From assembly GCA_963781105.1 (NCBI GenBank), contig CAWAED010000003.1, forward strand, positions 1,010,879 to 1,074,878: a DNA stretch of 64,000 bases, read 5' to 3'. The position numbers and the translations under genes were made by a program. The number at the start of each line of letters is the position of its first letter. The first letter of the stretch is position 1. Shown here one piece after another: positions 35,909 through 44,439 of the stretch. The stretch is from Palsa-295 sp963781105 (GTDB lineage Bacteria > Acidobacteriota > Terriglobia > Acidiferrales > UBA7541). A model generated the notes under the pieces. That model saw nothing but the letters and a program-made list of their open reading frames with translations, ran no database searches and was not told the DNA's origin.

Positions 35909-36439
35909 CTAACGCTTCTTCGATGCCCTCGAACCCTTTGCCTTCACAATAGCCTCAATCTGTTTCATATGATTGATGTCGTGCCCTCCAAACATCCGCA
36001 CGATGTGCTCCACCGTTTCTTCCCCGCGCTCCGAATGAATGCCGTGATGCTTCCACTGCACGGGCGTCAGCGTCTTCAATAGCGCAAGGTTCGCTTCCCG
36101 CACCACGCGAAATTGTTCCAACGACTTGCGCACGTCGCGCTTGTCGTAGTGCGCCGCCACAACCCAAGCATCCTGATTGAATGCGGCAATAGGCGTTCCG
36201 GGTGAGCCGAGAATCGTGCGAATGCGATAGCCGCCGACGATCTCGGTATCCGCCAGGTGCACCACAATTTCCGCCACCGACCACTTGTCCGGCCCCGGCC
36301 GCTTGCGCAGCTTCGCCGCCGGAACACCCTCCAGTAACTTTTCAATCTTCTTCGCGGTAGTAGCCTGCACCTTGAGCGGCTGTTGCCCTTCCAAATGTCC
36401 CACAATTCGCTGGATGTACTGCTGTGCCGTTTCACTCAT
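35909..36439 (-). CDS. DinB-family protein
   Basis: A 176-residue four-helix-bundle protein. WSVAEIVVHLADTEIVGGYRIR is the usual DinB helix with the first metal histidine; the other two are in GGHDINHMKQIEAI near the C-terminus (two histidines four apart). DinB/YfiT proteins bind zinc or nickel and include thiol-S-transferases, but most are uncharacterised. The ATG follows GGAGGAG; 35 extra in-frame residues upstream contain that site and are excluded. Confidence 0.85.
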   Translation of the reverse strand: MSETAQQYIQRIVGHLEGQQPLKVQATTAKKIEKLLEGVPAAKLRKRPGPDKWSVAEIVVHLADTEIVGGYRIRTILGSPGTPIAAFNQDAWVVAAHYDKRDVRKSLEQFRVVREANLALLKTLTPVQWKHHGIHSERGEETVEHIVRMFGGHDINHMKQIEAIVKAKGSRASKKR

Positions 36440-36887
36440 AGTAGTTGCTCCTCCGTAGCCGGATGTCATGCGCTGTAATTCTATGAAGACGCCGTGCAAG
36501 CGAAAAGGATAGTCCGGCCGCACCCGGAGGCCCGGCGCGTCCAATTTGGCAGGCTCTGGTTTTGTAGCGGCGGTCTTCAGACCGCCATCGTTTGGTGGGG
36601 CAGCACCGATGGCGCACTGAAGTGCACCGCTACAAATGCTGAACCGAGGCCGCTACGGGATTCAATATCTAGCGACCGTGAATGTTTTCGTTTGCCAGCC
36701 ACCCTGTACCAAAGGCCAGTTTTAGCCTTCTGGAAACCCCGCGCGCGGAACTCAGGCCCGCCGGGGCACCGCATCTTACAATTTAAGGAGCGAATGCAGC
36801 CGCGGCGCTTGGGAGCTCTGGGCCCTTCGGGACCCCGGGAAGTGAACCGTCGCGCGCCAATTCGCGCAGCTCTCAGAGGCGATTCGC
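36440..36887. other. 448-base gap without a gene
   Basis: The stretch between the DinB-like gene and the J-domain gene holds the REP-like doublet at 36561-36636 and otherwise no open frame with a ribosome site. Both flanking genes are transcribed outwards from it, so their promoters must lie here, but I see no convincing -35/-10 pair. Confidence 0.5.
36561..36636. repeat. REP-like doublet in inverted orientation
   Basis: Outer arms TTTGTAGCGG (36561-36570) and CCGCTACAAA (36627-36636) are perfect inverted repeats, and CCATCG near 36585 pairs with CGATGG near 36608. Each half contains its own small hairpin: GGCGGTC-TTCA-GACCGCC on the left and GCACT-GA-AGTGC on the right. This is the build of a paired REP (BIME-like) element. 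A close relative of the left half lies inside mfd at 49080. Confidence 0.7.
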
Positions 36888-37802
36888 ATGGCGCTGAAGG
36901 CGACGGATACCCCTGCCGACCGGCCGGATGCTAGTCCGGCTCTCGAGCCGAATCTCGACCCGGCGGCGTCGAAGCCTCGTTCCGGCGCCTCCACGCCAAA
37001 TCTCAACTCGCAACTCAATCCCGAAGAGCAGGAACTAGCCCGGAAACGCGAAGAGCAAACCACAATTGAAACCGAACTAGCCGACCGCGAGCTGCGCTCC
37101 GCCAACTTGCGCGCCGAGCTAGGCGCATTCGAGCGCCAATACCTGCATTACGTCGGCTCGCGTTACGCGGAACTAGACGAACTAAAAGCCGCGATCGCCG
37201 AACAATCAGCAAAAGAGCAGCCCGCGAACGACCGCGCACAACGCGCCGCTCAGCAAGCCCGCGCTCGCGCCGAAGAAACGAAATCCACCGCCGGCGAAAA
37301 AGCTGCCGCCACTCCCCGCGCGTTCGAAGCCTCGCCGGAAATAAAGAAGCTCTACCGCGAAGTCGCCAAACGCATCCATCCCGACCTCACGTCCGACCGC
37401 AAAGACCGCGCCAAGCGCCAGCAATTGATGGCCGAAGCGAATGAAGCCTACGAGCGCGGCGACGAAGCCAAGCTCAATAAAATTTTCACCGAGTACGCCT
37501 GGAGCCCCGACGCCGTCCAGGGCGAAGGCCCCGGCGCGGAATTGATTCGCGTCATCCGGCGCATCAGCCAGGCGCGCGGCCGGCTGGCGGAAATCGAAGC
37601 CGAACTGCAGGAATTGCTGCGCTCGGATTTGCATCAGCTGAAAGTGCGCGTGGACGAAGCGAAGAGCCACGACCGCGACGTATTGAAAGAAATGATCTCG
37701 AAAGTGGATGACCAGATCGCGCAGGCCAAGCGCCGCTTGGAACAGCCACCGGCGGCCGGTGCGAATGCGCAGTTGCCGGGACGTCAGCTGTCCGGCGAGT
37801 GA
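36888..37802 (+). CDS. J-domain protein with coiled-coil flanks
   Basis: A 304-residue protein. Residues 1-45 are disordered (Pro/Ala/Asp-rich); 45-110 form a coiled coil (EEQELARKREEQTTIETELA); residues 150-205 are a J-domain with the HPD tripeptide at 164-166 (REVAKRIHPDLTSDRKDRAK), which stimulates an Hsp70 ATPase; 220-295 is a second coiled coil. No zinc-finger or client-binding domain of DnaJ is present, so it is a type III J-protein that recruits DnaK to a specific site. AGAGG precedes the ATG. Seven bases separate it from the propeller-protein gene, a likely partner. Confidence 0.8.
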   Translation: MALKATDTPADRPDASPALEPNLDPAASKPRSGASTPNLNSQLNPEEQELARKREEQTTIETELADRELRSANLRAELGAFERQYLHYVGSRYAELDELKAAIAEQSAKEQPANDRAQRAAQQARARAEETKSTAGEKAAATPRAFEASPEIKKLYREVAKRIHPDLTSDRKDRAKRQQLMAEANEAYERGDEAKLNKIFTEYAWSPDAVQGEGPGAELIRVIRRISQARGRLAEIEAELQELLRSDLHQLKVRVDEAKSHDRDVLKEMISKVDDQIAQAKRRLEQPPAAGANAQLPGRQLSGE

Positions 37803-37809
37803 CGAATCC

Positions 37810-38970
37810 ATGCCCGTAGACACTCACGACAAATCGGCACCGCAGCAATCGGCGAACACCGCGCCAGGCCAACAAATTGTGCCGGCGGCGGCACAAGGGC
37901 TTGCCATCCGCTCCGCCGCCCTGGTCGTGCGCGGTTTGCGCGACCTGGCGCGCGATTCGAACTGGCTGGTGAAGAAAGTTTTTCCCGGACACACCTCGCG
38001 CCTAGCGATTTCCTCCGCAGGCGCAGTGGCAGCAATTTCGTCCAGCGCTCAAGCGGGCGCGAGACGCGTGGTGCTGTATGACGTCGAATCAAGCGGCGTG
38101 ACGTTGGCGCTTTCGGTCCCAGGAGAAAATCCCGCCACCGAAAAAGAGCTACCCGCCGCGTTCGCCTGGTCGCCTTCCGCGCGCCAGCTAATTGCGGCCT
38201 GGGGTGCCTGGCAGCCCACCCTGCACATGTTCGATCTGCAGGGAAAAATGCTGCTCGGCACATTCGGCGACTTCAACAATTTCCCCAGCGCGCTGGCGTG
38301 GTCGGAACAAGGCAATTATTTCGCCGCAGCCTCGGCGGGCGGAAAGAAAGCCTCGCTGCGCCTCTGGAAAGCAAGCGGCGAAGCGCTTCCCTTCTCCGCC
38401 GCGCCCACCAGCGAAATCGGCATCCCCGACGGGTTTGAACGCCAAACCTACGAAGCCGAATTCGGCGAAGAAGGCGCCTTCGGTGGCTACGGTCCCACCT
38501 TTATTAGCCCCGACGAAAAGGCGCTCGCCGCAGTAATCGAAATTCACGGCGATTGGGCCGACGATTCCATCGTCCTGGCCGACGTCCCCACGCTGCGTAA
38601 ACAAAACGTCTTTCAAGCCCAAGGACACATCACCGATCTCGCCTGGACGCCCGACAGCAAACAAATTGTCTATTGCGCCGCCGGCCAAGCCTATCAACTC
38701 GACGTCGAAAGCATGTGCTTCGAATCGCTACCCTTCGGCGCCGAGCTCTGCGCGTGCCACCCGCACCTCCCGCTATGCCTCTGCTACAGTTCCTGGCTCA
38801 GAAACTCCGCCAAAGGCCGCCTGTTTCTAGTAGATCTCAACACCAAAACAATTTTCGACGAGTACCCCGCCGAAGGCGTAGTGGACCTCCGCTGGAGCCA
38901 AGACGCCGCCAAAGCCTACGCCATGACCCGCGACGGCATGGCCTACATCTACGAACCCCCGCTGATTTAA
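37810..38970 (+). CDS. WD40-like beta-propeller protein
   Basis: A 386-residue protein, mostly beta strands in a repeated pattern: VVLYDVESSGVTLAL, FAWSPSARQLIAAWG, LAWSEQGNYFAAASAGG, LAWTPDSKQIVYCAAG and LRWSQDAAKAYAMTRDGMAYIY mark propeller blades about 40-50 residues apart. The N-terminal 45 residues are low-complexity and there is no signal peptide, so it is cytoplasmic. Such propellers are protein-interaction platforms. The adjacent J-domain gene suggests a chaperone-scaffold pair, by context only. Confidence 0.7.
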   Translation: MPVDTHDKSAPQQSANTAPGQQIVPAAAQGLAIRSAALVVRGLRDLARDSNWLVKKVFPGHTSRLAISSAGAVAAISSSAQAGARRVVLYDVESSGVTLALSVPGENPATEKELPAAFAWSPSARQLIAAWGAWQPTLHMFDLQGKMLLGTFGDFNNFPSALAWSEQGNYFAAASAGGKKASLRLWKASGEALPFSAAPTSEIGIPDGFERQTYEAEFGEEGAFGGYGPTFISPDEKALAAVIEIHGDWADDSIVLADVPTLRKQNVFQAQGHITDLAWTPDSKQIVYCAAGQAYQLDVESMCFESLPFGAELCACHPHLPLCLCYSSWLRNSAKGRLFLVDLNTKTIFDEYPAEGVVDLRWSQDAAKAYAMTRDGMAYIYEPPLI

Positions 38971-39021
38971 GAATTGGAACCCAGCGAACGGCCTCACTTC
39001 AGCCGCGAATGACAACTGCAT

Positions 39022-40146
39022 TCACGCGAGGGGCAGATTCGGTTCGGCGTTGAGGGTTGTGTCTTCGTGCTGGCCGGCGAGAAAGCGCGGGTAGCCGGCG
39101 GCGGCGATCATTGCTGCATTGTCGGTTGAAAGCGCGCGGCTGGGGAAGAAGACTTCGAGATTCTGACGTTTGGCTTCGGATTCAAAAGCGGAGCGCAGTT
39201 CGCGGTTCGCTGCGACACCTCCCGACACCAGGATCGAGCGCGCTCCATCTTGCTGTGCGGCGGCAATCGTGCGCGTGACGAGATCATCCACCACGGCGCG
39301 TTGGAAGCTCGCAACCAAGTCGAGCGTCGCGGCGCTCGATAACTGCCGTAACGCGTCCGCGCCGCTTTCCCCGCGCGCCAAGGCCTCCTTGCGCGAATCG
39401 ATCTCCGGCTGCATCTCCGAGTGACGCCGCAAGTGATACAGCACCGCCGTCTTGATCCCGCTGAAACTAAAATCGTAAACGTTGCCGCGCATCTTCGGTT
39501 CGTTGAACCGAATCGCGCGCGCGTCACCGTGCGCCGCAAGTTGGTCAATCACCGGGCCGCCGGGATAACCGAGCGCGAGCAGTCGCGCGACCTTGTCATA
39601 GGCCTCGCCGGCAGCGTCATCGCGCGTCCCACCAATCCGCGCGTAAGAAAAGTGCGCCGCGCCATTCTGCGCCTCGGACTTCACCGAATAAATCACAGTA
39701 TGCCCACCGGAAACGATCAAGCACACCGCCGGCATTTCCGGCCGCCGCGAGCCAGCGGCCGCAGCTTCAAGAAAAACCGCATGAACGTGCCCTTCCAAGT
39801 GGTTCACGCCAATCAGCGGCTTCCCCAGCGCCTGCGCCAAAACCTTGCCATATGTAATCCCAACCAATAAAGCACCCACAAGCCCTGGCCCCCGCGTCAC
39901 CGCCACCGCATCCACGTCCTGCAAAGTAATTCCCGCCTGCTCGATCGCCTCGCGCACCACCGGCACGATCTGTCGTAGATGCTCGCGCGAAGCCAGCTCT
40001 GGCACCACACCGCCATATTTGCGATGAATCGCGATCTGCGACGCCACGATGCTCGAAAGGATGCGTTCGCCGCCCGAAACCACGGCCGCCGCAGTTTCGT
40101 CACAAGAAGATTCAATCCCGAGAATGATTTTGGATGGCGCGCTCAA
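39022..40146 (-). CDS. tsaD: tRNA N6-adenosine threonylcarbamoyltransferase
   Basis: A 374-residue ASKHA enzyme transferring threonylcarbamoyl to A37. Metal histidines are His116 and His120 in GVNHLEGHVHA; GIESSCDETAAAVV starts the protein; RGPGLVGALLVG and the later LVSGGVAANRELR are also invariant. TsaB is encoded in the window as well; TsaC and TsaE are not seen. It is divergent from galU across a 218-base region. Confidence 0.96.
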   Translation of the reverse strand: MSAPSKIILGIESSCDETAAAVVSGGERILSSIVASQIAIHRKYGGVVPELASREHLRQIVPVVREAIEQAGITLQDVDAVAVTRGPGLVGALLVGITYGKVLAQALGKPLIGVNHLEGHVHAVFLEAAAAGSRRPEMPAVCLIVSGGHTVIYSVKSEAQNGAAHFSYARIGGTRDDAAGEAYDKVARLLALGYPGGPVIDQLAAHGDARAIRFNEPKMRGNVYDFSFSGIKTAVLYHLRRHSEMQPEIDSRKEALARGESGADALRQLSSAATLDLVASFQRAVVDDLVTRTIAAAQQDGARSILVSGGVAANRELRSAFESEAKRQNLEVFFPSRALSTDNAAMIAAAGYPRFLAGQHEDTTLNAEPNLPLA

Positions 40147-40364
40147 GAAAATGTCCCGGTTCCGGCCCGCTTGGAGCCTGCAAAGGTTATGGTAACATAC
40201 GGTTGCGGGCCACTCGCCCGCGGCAACGCGTTGACGGACGCGTTGCTCTTAAAGAACGCCCACGATGTCGCTTCCACAGCCGAACGACTTCAAGCGCGTA
40301 AAATAAAAAATCGCACGGCATTTTTCGCTCACGCTGGCGAAAGAAACCGCCGACTACGAGGACT

Positions 40365-41258
40365 ATGAGCTCAACCAGGAAGCGCGTACGCAAAGCAGTG
40401 CTGCCGGTGGCTGGTTTAGGAACACGTTTCTTGCCCGCCACCAAGGCAATGCCCAAGGAAATGCTCCCCGTAGTAGACAAGCCGCTGATTCAATACGCCG
40501 TCGAAGAGTGCATCGCCTCCGGAATCGAAAACGTGATTTTCGTCACCGGCCGGCGCAAGAGCGCCATCGAAGATCATTTTGATTTTGCTCCCGAGCTGGA
40601 GCACTTCCTTGAAGAACGCGGCAAATCAGAACAAGCGCAAATGGTCCGCGAAATCAGCGGCGGGATTCATTTCAGTTACACGCGCCAGAACGAAGCCCTC
40701 GGACTCGGCCACGCGGTCCTGACGGCGCGCGAACTTGTAGGCGATGAGCCGTTCGCGGTGCTGCTGGGCGACGTCATCATGGAGAGCGCCGTCCCCGCCA
40801 CTCGCGCGCTCATTGAAATTTACGAAGAGACCGGTAAGGGCGCGATCACCGTGCAGGAAGTCCCACCCAAAGAATTGCAGTTTTACGGCGTGATTGCCGC
40901 AAGTCCGGGAAATCTACCGCGCTGGGGCGAAAGCGTGCTGAAGCTAAATGATATGGTCGAAAAACCGAAGCCCGGACAGGCGCCTTCCAATCTAGGCGTT
41001 TCGGGCCGCTACGTGCTGCCTCCGGAGATTTTCGATTACCTCGACGAAACAAAACCCGGCGCCGGCGGCGAAATTCAGCTTACCGACGGCCTGCGCGCCC
41101 TGGCCGCAAAAGAGGGCCTGTGGGCGCACATCCACCCCGGCAAAACTCACGACGCCGGAAACAAGATGGGATTCCTGATGGCCACCGTGGAACTAGCGCT
41201 GCAAAACCCGCATTTCGGCAACGAATTTCGCACGTATTTGAAGAGTCTGAAGCTATAA
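40365..41258 (+). CDS. galU: UTP-glucose-1-phosphate uridylyltransferase
   Basis: A 297-residue nucleotidyltransferase forming UDP-glucose for glycan and LPS synthesis. The nucleotide loop is PVAGLGTRFLPATKAMPKEM (residues about 15-34), with MLPVVDKPLIQYAVEE following; the active-site FAVLLGDVIM and VSGRYVLPPEIFDYL also match. Full length for bacterial GalU. GAGG lies just before the ATG. Confidence 0.95.
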   Translation: MSSTRKRVRKAVLPVAGLGTRFLPATKAMPKEMLPVVDKPLIQYAVEECIASGIENVIFVTGRRKSAIEDHFDFAPELEHFLEERGKSEQAQMVREISGGIHFSYTRQNEALGLGHAVLTARELVGDEPFAVLLGDVIMESAVPATRALIEIYEETGKGAITVQEVPPKELQFYGVIAASPGNLPRWGESVLKLNDMVEKPKPGQAPSNLGVSGRYVLPPEIFDYLDETKPGAGGEIQLTDGLRALAAKEGLWAHIHPGKTHDAGNKMGFLMATVELALQNPHFGNEFRTYLKSLKL

Positions 41259-41336
41259 AGATCGGTGCTGCATGTCTCGGGCGACCGCATCGGCGGCTTG
41301 CGGTCCAAACAGCTTCAGCAAAAGGTGAATCGAGTG

Positions 41337-41363
41337 TTATCCCGAGCGCAGCGAGGGATCTGC
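41337..41363. repeat. Dispersed short repeat unit (ATCCCGAGCG type)
   Basis: The sequence CCCGAGCGCAGCGAGGGAT flanked by TTAT and CTGC lies in the gap between galU and the FmdB-like gene. It has partial dyad symmetry (ATCCC/GGGAT with GAGCGCAGCGAG between) and resembles the widespread ATCCCGAGCGAAGCGAGGGATCT class of intergenic repeats that I know from other bacterial genomes. Only one copy is seen here. Confidence 0.5.
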
Positions 41364-41416
41364 TTTTCGCTGAAACGTTGAAACCCGCATCACTTCCATT
41401 CTCGTATCTGCCCGCG

Positions 41417-41773
41417 CTACTTCTTTTTCTTTGCGGTAGCCTTTTCACCAGGGGTTTTCGACTCGCTCGATTTCGACTCGCTTGATTTCGATTCGCTAGG
41501 CTTCGAATCGGCAGTCTTTGAATCCGCGGACTTGTCGCCCGCCTTCGCCGCGCCGCCGTCGCTCGATCCTTCCACCGAAGTAGCGCCAGAGCCCTTGCCC
41601 TTGTAATCCGTCACGTACCACCCCGACCCCTTGAACTGTATCCCCGCCGCGGAAATCATCCGCTGCGCCTTAGCCCCGCATTTCGGGCACTTCTGCGAAG
41701 TGGGCGCCGAATGCTTCTCAATTTTTTCAAACTGATTCCCGCACTTCTCACACTTGTATTCGTATAACGGCAA
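41417..41773 (-). CDS. FmdB-family zinc-ribbon protein with Ser/Lys-rich tail
   Basis: A 118-residue protein. Residues 1-45 are the FmdB zinc ribbon with cysteines at 8, 11, 29 and 32 (PLYEYKCEKCG and QKCPKCG), ending with the family's IQFKGSGWYVTDYK. Residues 60-118 are a low-complexity tail with a short tandem repeat (SESK repeated) and a lysine-rich end. The start is TTG 41773: GAGGGAGGGG lies upstream and it gives the usual MPLYEY start, while the open frame further upstream has no such features. Role unknown, perhaps regulatory. Confidence 0.85.
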   Translation of the reverse strand: MPLYEYKCEKCGNQFEKIEKHSAPTSQKCPKCGAKAQRMISAAGIQFKGSGWYVTDYKGKGSGATSVEGSSDGGAAKAGDKSADSKTADSKPSESKSSESKSSESKTPGEKATAKKKK

Positions 41774-41943
41774 AGCGGAACCCCTCCCTCGAAGGCATCT
41801 CAAAAAATAGTAACACGCTTGCGGCTGCGAAGGCATTCCCATCGCGGCCGCCAAGCAATTGTGTTCTGTGAATATACCTTCCGGAGCCGCTTCACGGTGA
41901 TGTGTTAGACTGCCTGCGACCGCGCACTAGATGCGGATATTTC

Positions 41944-42825
41944 ATGGCCAAAACGAAGCCCAATGACGCTGCTGCGGGCTGCCTCTACGTGGTCGCCACT
42001 CCCATCGGCAACCTCGAAGACATTTCTCTGCGCGCCCTGCGAATCCTGAAAGAGTGCGATGCGATCGCCTGCGAAGACACGCGGCAGACCGTAAAGCTCC
42101 TCACACATTTCGATATTCAAAAGCGCCTGGTGAGCTACCACGAACACAACGAGATCACCCGCGCCGCGGAAATCATCATCGAACTCGAGCAAGGTGCAAA
42201 AATCGCGCTGGTCACCGACGCCGGCACTCCCGCCATTTCCGATCCCGGCAATCGCCTCGTCACCCTTTGCCTCCGGCACGGAATTCAGGTCGTGCCGCTC
42301 CCCGGGGCATCCGCCTTTGTAACCGCCCTCGCCGCCTCCGGAATGGCGATAGACGAATTCACTTTCATCGGGTTCTTACCGTCACGGCCCACCGAGCGCC
42401 GCAAACATTTGCGCGCCTTGACTGCCGAACCGCGCACCCTGGCATTCTACGAAGCGCCGCATCGCTTGCTCGACACGCTCGAAGATGCCCTCGAAATCCT
42501 CGGTAACCGCCCGGCCGTGGTGGCGCGCGAATTGACCAAGGTGTACGAAGAATTTCTGCGCGGGCACCTGGAAGAAGTGCTGGAAACGGTCCGCAAGAAG
42601 CCGCCGCGCGGCGAAATCACCTTGCTCATCGGCCCCGCCGATGGCGAGGCTCAACATCTAGCAGCTGACGCGGCGCTCGCGGCGATTCCCTTGGCTAGAC
42701 GCGTTACAGAAGTGATGAAGGAACGCGGCGTGGACAATAAGGCCGCGCTAAAACAAGTAGCGCGCGAACGCGGGCTGACCCGCCGCGAAGCTTACAAGCA
42801 GCTGCTCATCACCCGCGAAGAGTAG
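41944..42825 (+). CDS. rsmI: 16S rRNA (cytidine-1402-2'-O)-methyltransferase
   Basis: A 293-residue tetrapyrrole-methylase-fold enzyme acting on C1402 of 16S rRNA. It begins LYVVATPIGNLEDISLRALR, then CEDTRQTVKLLTHFDI, VTDAGTPAISDPG and PLPGASAFVTALAASG, all RsmI signature blocks. The C-terminal helical domain ends in RREAYKQLL. ATG 41944 is chosen over an earlier in-frame ATG because the conserved fold starts only after it. Confidence 0.95.
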   Translation: MAKTKPNDAAAGCLYVVATPIGNLEDISLRALRILKECDAIACEDTRQTVKLLTHFDIQKRLVSYHEHNEITRAAEIIIELEQGAKIALVTDAGTPAISDPGNRLVTLCLRHGIQVVPLPGASAFVTALAASGMAIDEFTFIGFLPSRPTERRKHLRALTAEPRTLAFYEAPHRLLDTLEDALEILGNRPAVVARELTKVYEEFLRGHLEEVLETVRKKPPRGEITLLIGPADGEAQHLAADAALAAIPLARRVTEVMKERGVDNKAALKQVARERGLTRREAYKQLLITREE

Positions 42826-42877
42826 CCGTTGTAGCGCCGGAGAGTCCACCGACAGTTCGAGCCACAGGCAAGATTCT

Positions 42878-42930
42878 CAGTGCCCTCTGTGGCGTTTCTC
42901 CGTGTCCTCTGTGTTAAATCTTTGATTTCG
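42878..42930. repeat. Dispersed CTCTGTG-type repeat
   Basis: Downstream of rsmI is CAGTGCCCTCTGTGGC followed by TTTCTCCGTGTCCTCTGTG and TTAAATCTTTGATTT. The same phrase (CCGTGTCCTCTGTG then TTAAATC) recurs in intergenic DNA of many unrelated bacteria as I recall it. It is internally repetitive (CCTCTGTG twice). Single copy in this window. Confidence 0.5.
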
Positions 42931-42943
42931 TAAGCAGGAAGAA

Positions 42944-43930
42944 TTAATCCGCCGAAGCCGTAGCGTTCGAAAAGAACGCATCCACTTTGTCGAGGATTTC
43001 CGCGCCAGTATGCGAGTGGTGCACAGCGTAGCGCAGTTCGGCGCCGTTGCGCACGCCGTGAGTGAAGAGGCTGGCGAACTGCTTCATCTTGCCAATCGCG
43101 TCCGGCATCTCCGCAGCGATCAAACTGCGAAAATATCCGGAAAGCAACTGAGATCGATCCGCATCACTTGGCTCATCGTAGCGTCCGGTAGCGATGTAAT
43201 CAGCGATCTGCCGGAAAATCCACGGATTCGACGAAGCCGCTCGCCCAATCATCACCGCGTCGCAACCAGTTTCCTCAATCATGCGCACCGCGTCCTGCGG
43301 CGTGCGCACATCGCCATTGCCGATCACCGGAATCTTCACCGCCTGCTTCACCGCGCGAATCACATTCCAATCCGCGGATCCGGCATATCCCTGCATGCGC
43401 GTCCGCGGATGCACCGCGATCGCTTCGATGCCTACGTGTTCGGCCATGCGTGCCACATCCACGGCGACGATATTATTTTCGTCCCAGCCGGAACGAATCT
43501 TGATGGTCAGCGGAATCTTCACGGCGGCGCGCACCGCAGACAGCAATTTTTCCAGATGCACCAAATCGCGCAGCAATCCCGAGCCGCCGCACTTCACCAC
43601 TTTTTTCACCGGGCAGCCCAGGTTAATGTCAACCTGGTCGAAGCCGAGATCCTCAGTCAACGCCGCAGCGGACGCCATCACTTCCGGCACAGAACCGAAA
43701 ATCTGCGCAGCAATCGGATGCTCGTCGTCATCGAAGTACAAATAATGAAGCGTCCGCGCGGAATTGCGCGTCAGTCCTTCGGCGCTGGTGAATTCGGTCA
43801 TGATCAACCCGCACGCCCCCAGCGAGCGAATCACGCGGCGAAAAACCGTGTCCGTTACTCCCGCCATCGGCGCAAGGATCGTCGCCGGCTGAATCACCGT
43901 GTTCCGAATTTTGAGTTCAGCGGGAAACAT
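42944..43930 (-). CDS. dusB: tRNA-dihydrouridine synthase (DusB-like)
   Basis: A 328-residue FMN TIM-barrel enzyme reducing uridine in tRNA. Blocks are ILAPMAGVTDTVFRR, the catalytic Cys106 in DINLGCPVKKVVK, TIKIRSGWDENN, AVHPRTRMQGYAGSADW and the FMN-phosphate IGNGDVRTPQDA plus DAVMIGRAASSNPWIF. I use ATG 43930, which fits the family start; a GTG at 43948 overlapping the previous stop is an alternative. It follows a BlaI-type regulator gene closely. Confidence 0.92.
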   Translation of the reverse strand: MFPAELKIRNTVIQPATILAPMAGVTDTVFRRVIRSLGACGLIMTEFTSAEGLTRNSARTLHYLYFDDDEHPIAAQIFGSVPEVMASAAALTEDLGFDQVDINLGCPVKKVVKCGGSGLLRDLVHLEKLLSAVRAAVKIPLTIKIRSGWDENNIVAVDVARMAEHVGIEAIAVHPRTRMQGYAGSADWNVIRAVKQAVKIPVIGNGDVRTPQDAVRMIEETGCDAVMIGRAASSNPWIFRQIADYIATGRYDEPSDADRSQLLSGYFRSLIAAEMPDAIGKMKQFASLFTHGVRNGAELRYAVHHSHTGAEILDKVDAFFSNATASAD

Positions 43931-43947
43931 GGTTTTCGCAAGACACA

Positions 43948-44418
43948 CTACGGAAGTAACTCGTCCTTGCCTCTAGAGTTCATTCGCCCCGTTGCAGCCT
44001 CGCCGTCAGCGGCCGATGCCCCCGCGGAAGTGGCCGAAGCCGCCAGCGCGCGCCGCGCCGGTATCGCGCGCCCGAGCTGCGCAATCAAAGCCTCCGTCGA
44101 ACCGCCAAAGAAATTCTCGACCACCTGGCTCAGAGCCGTCGCGCGCGCCTCTTCCGCGCTCAAATTCGGCCGGTACAAGTAGGCGCGGCCAACCTTGCGC
44201 CGCTCGACGACGCCTTTGCGCGCAAGCCGATCCATAATCGTCATGATGGTGGTGTAAGCACGCGGACGGCGCGGCGCGAGGCCGTCGCGAATGTCGCGCA
44301 CGGTGCCTTCACCCATCGGCCACAGAGTATTCATGCAGTCGAGTTCGAGCGGCGCCAGATCCAACAGCGCCCTCCGCGGCGACGAAATTCTCGGATTCAA
44401 GTCAGCATTCATACGCAT
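43948..44418 (-). CDS. BlaI/MecI-family winged-helix repressor
   Basis: A 156-residue repressor. Residues about 20-90 are the winged helix: LAPLELDCMNTLWPMGEGTV, RAYTTIMTIMDRLARKGVVERRK and GRAYLYRPNLSAEEA, the exact BlaI/MecI/CopY layout. The C-terminal third (after about 115) is an Ala/Ser-rich extension not usual for BlaI. These repressors are often released by a BlaR1-type protease sensor; none is encoded beside it, so its target and inducer are unknown. Confidence 0.87.
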   Translation of the reverse strand: MRMNADLNPRISSPRRALLDLAPLELDCMNTLWPMGEGTVRDIRDGLAPRRPRAYTTIMTIMDRLARKGVVERRKVGRAYLYRPNLSAEEARATALSQVVENFFGGSTEALIAQLGRAIPARRALAASATSAGASAADGEAATGRMNSRGKDELLP

Positions 44419-44439
44419 CGTTCACAAACGCAGTCACGG

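Noticed and set aside
41283..41305. Terminator after galU (GACCGCA...TGCGGTC)
   Set aside because: The stem is perfect but no T-run follows on either strand.
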